From the NCBI GenBank assembly GCA_027483425.1, contig JAIXUR010000133.1, forward strand, positions 1-6,020: DNA of 6,020 bases, written 5' to 3'. This DNA comes from Cyanobacteriota bacterium (GTDB lineage: Bacteria; Cyanobacteriota; Cyanobacteriia; Phormidesmidales; Phormidesmidaceae). Under the pieces are notes generated by a model. The model was not told the origin of the DNA and ran no database searches. It worked only from the letters and a program-made list of their open reading frames with translations. A program made the position numbers and the translations under genes. Position 1 is the stretch's first letter; each line of letters opens with the position of its first letter. Shown one piece after another: positions 5,356 to 6,020 of this stretch.

Positions 5356-5414
5356 AAGAAATTTATGGTATCCCTGCGCCCCCCGCCATTCGTTTTCCTA
5401 GGCATCTCAAGCCC

Positions 5415-6020
5415 ATGACCACCAGCGCTAACTCGACTTCCCCCAGGGCAACGATTTCTATTATTATTCCAGTCCACAATGGCGGAGAAGCCTTTCGTCG
5501 CTGCCTCAGCAGTCTGGAGCAGTCGAGCCGCCTCCCCGACGAGGTTATCGTGGTGGCCGATGGCGACACGGATGGGTCATGGCAGATAGCCGAAGCCTGC
5601 GGTGCCCAGGTCTTGCGGTACGAGTCAGCGGGAGGGCCCGCACGGGCTAGAAACCGAGGAGCCAAGGCGGCCAAGGGCGATATTCTGTTCTTCATTGATG
5701 CCGATGTGACGGTGGGCCCAGAGACAATCCACGGGGTAGACGAGGCCTTCCAACAGGACGTGAACCTAGCTGCGCTGATTGGATCCTATGACGACCAACC
5801 GGGGGCAAAGAATTTTCTGTCGCAATACAAAAACCTATTTCACCACTACACCCATCAGGCTGCCTCAGAACAGGCCTCTACCTTTTGGGGGGCCTGCGGA
5901 GCGATTCGCGCTGAGGTGTTCGAGGCCGTGGGCAGGTTTGATGAGCGCTACCAAAAGCCCTGTGTCGAAGACATTGAGCTGGGCTATCGCCTCAAGCGTG
6001 CCGGGTACAGGATTCGTCTG
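5415..6020 (+). CDS. Family 2 glycosyltransferase, C-terminus cut by window edge
   Basis: The frame from ATG 5415 is open to the window end, giving 202 residues. It is a GT-A fold family 2 glycosyltransferase, which moves a sugar from a nucleotide-sugar donor to an acceptor at the cytoplasmic side of the membrane. The start strand ISIIIPVHNGG (14-24) and the DEVIVVADGDTDG segment (42-54) form the nucleotide-binding part. GGPARARNRGA (73-83) follows. The metal-binding DxD is D95-A96-D97, and E185-D186 is the probable catalytic base region, preceded by the WGACGAIRAEVFEAVGRFDE acceptor loop (158-177). Donor and acceptor cannot be read; cell-envelope or exopolysaccharide synthesis is the usual role. 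No good ribosome site precedes the ATG, and there is no other in-frame ATG/GTG upstream. The gene lies directly downstream of the AT-rich repeat island. Confidence 0.92.
   Translation, partial: MTTSANSTSPRATISIIIPVHNGGEAFRRCLSSLEQSSRLPDEVIVVADGDTDGSWQIAEACGAQVLRYESAGGPARARNRGAKAAKGDILFFIDADVTVGPETIHGVDEAFQQDVNLAALIGSYDDQPGAKNFLSQYKNLFHHYTHQAASEQASTFWGACGAIRAEVFEAVGRFDERYQKPCVEDIELGYRLKRAGYRIRL

Larger units (their letters stand above)
4736..5414. other. AT-rich, gene-free repeat island upstream of the glycosyltransferase
   Basis: Base composition changes sharply near 4735 from GC-rich to AT-rich and returns to GC-rich near 5375. There is no open frame with coding character on either strand, and no HIP1 site. 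The stretch holds four copies of a transposon-end-like sequence (listed separately), an imperfect inverted repeat (4807-4817 with 4819-4829, 9 of 11 pairs) and a short palindrome at 4970-4986. It looks like a landing zone of degraded mobile DNA that also contains whatever promoter drives the glycosyltransferase. Confidence 0.6.

Noticed and set aside
5363..5695. Minus-strand 110-residue frame opposite the glycosyltransferase
   Set aside because: The plus strand encodes an obvious GT2 domain across the same bases.

Overview
The window reads as chromosomal DNA of a cyanobacterium. Two beta-carboxysome shell genes (ccmK3 and ccmK4) sit side by side. The highly iterated palindrome HIP1 (GCGATCGC) occurs five times, at 1481, 1578, 2008, 3045 and 4535. 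Uma2-type, SLH-domain and TMEM14-type genes also fit. The GC-rich, Leu/Ala/Pro-rich coding style suggests a filamentous Leptolyngbya/Nodosilinea/Phormidium-like lineage, but the genus is a guess.

Positions 1-3100 hold five genes on the minus strand. In transcription order they are a nucleoside hydrolase (3100-2165), an unrecognised 195-residue protein (2123-1536), ccmK3 (1434-1123), ccmK4 (1017-670) and a Uma2-family nuclease-like protein that runs off the left edge (530-1). The first two are only 41 bp apart. The later gaps are 101, 105 and 139 bp, and each contains inverted repeats. The most striking is a nested, near-perfect hairpin (591-661) starting 8 bp after the ccmK4 stop codon.

Positions 3101-4563 hold a divergent intergenic region, then a plus-strand SLH-domain lipoprotein with a TTG start (3259-4218). 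It converges, with a 24-bp gap, on a minus-strand TMEM14/UPF0136 small membrane protein (4563-4243).

Positions 4564-5414 contain no convincing gene. From about 4735 the DNA turns AT-rich and carries four copies of a short sequence resembling transposon ends. Two of them face each other and enclose a 130-bp MITE-like unit (5078-5207) flanked by TTA on both sides. A family 2 glycosyltransferase begins at 5415 and runs off the right edge.

Functionally, ccmK3/ccmK4 form the known satellite shell locus, whose products make minor hexamers or mixed hexamers that tune carboxysome shell permeability. The nucleoside hydrolase (purine/pyrimidine salvage) and the Cys-containing hypothetical protein lie upstream on the same strand. 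Whether they are co-transcribed with the shell genes cannot be decided from sequence. I saw no complete new defence or mobile system. The best leads are the MITE-like repeat island, the hairpin after ccmK4 and the uncharacterised Cys-cluster protein.
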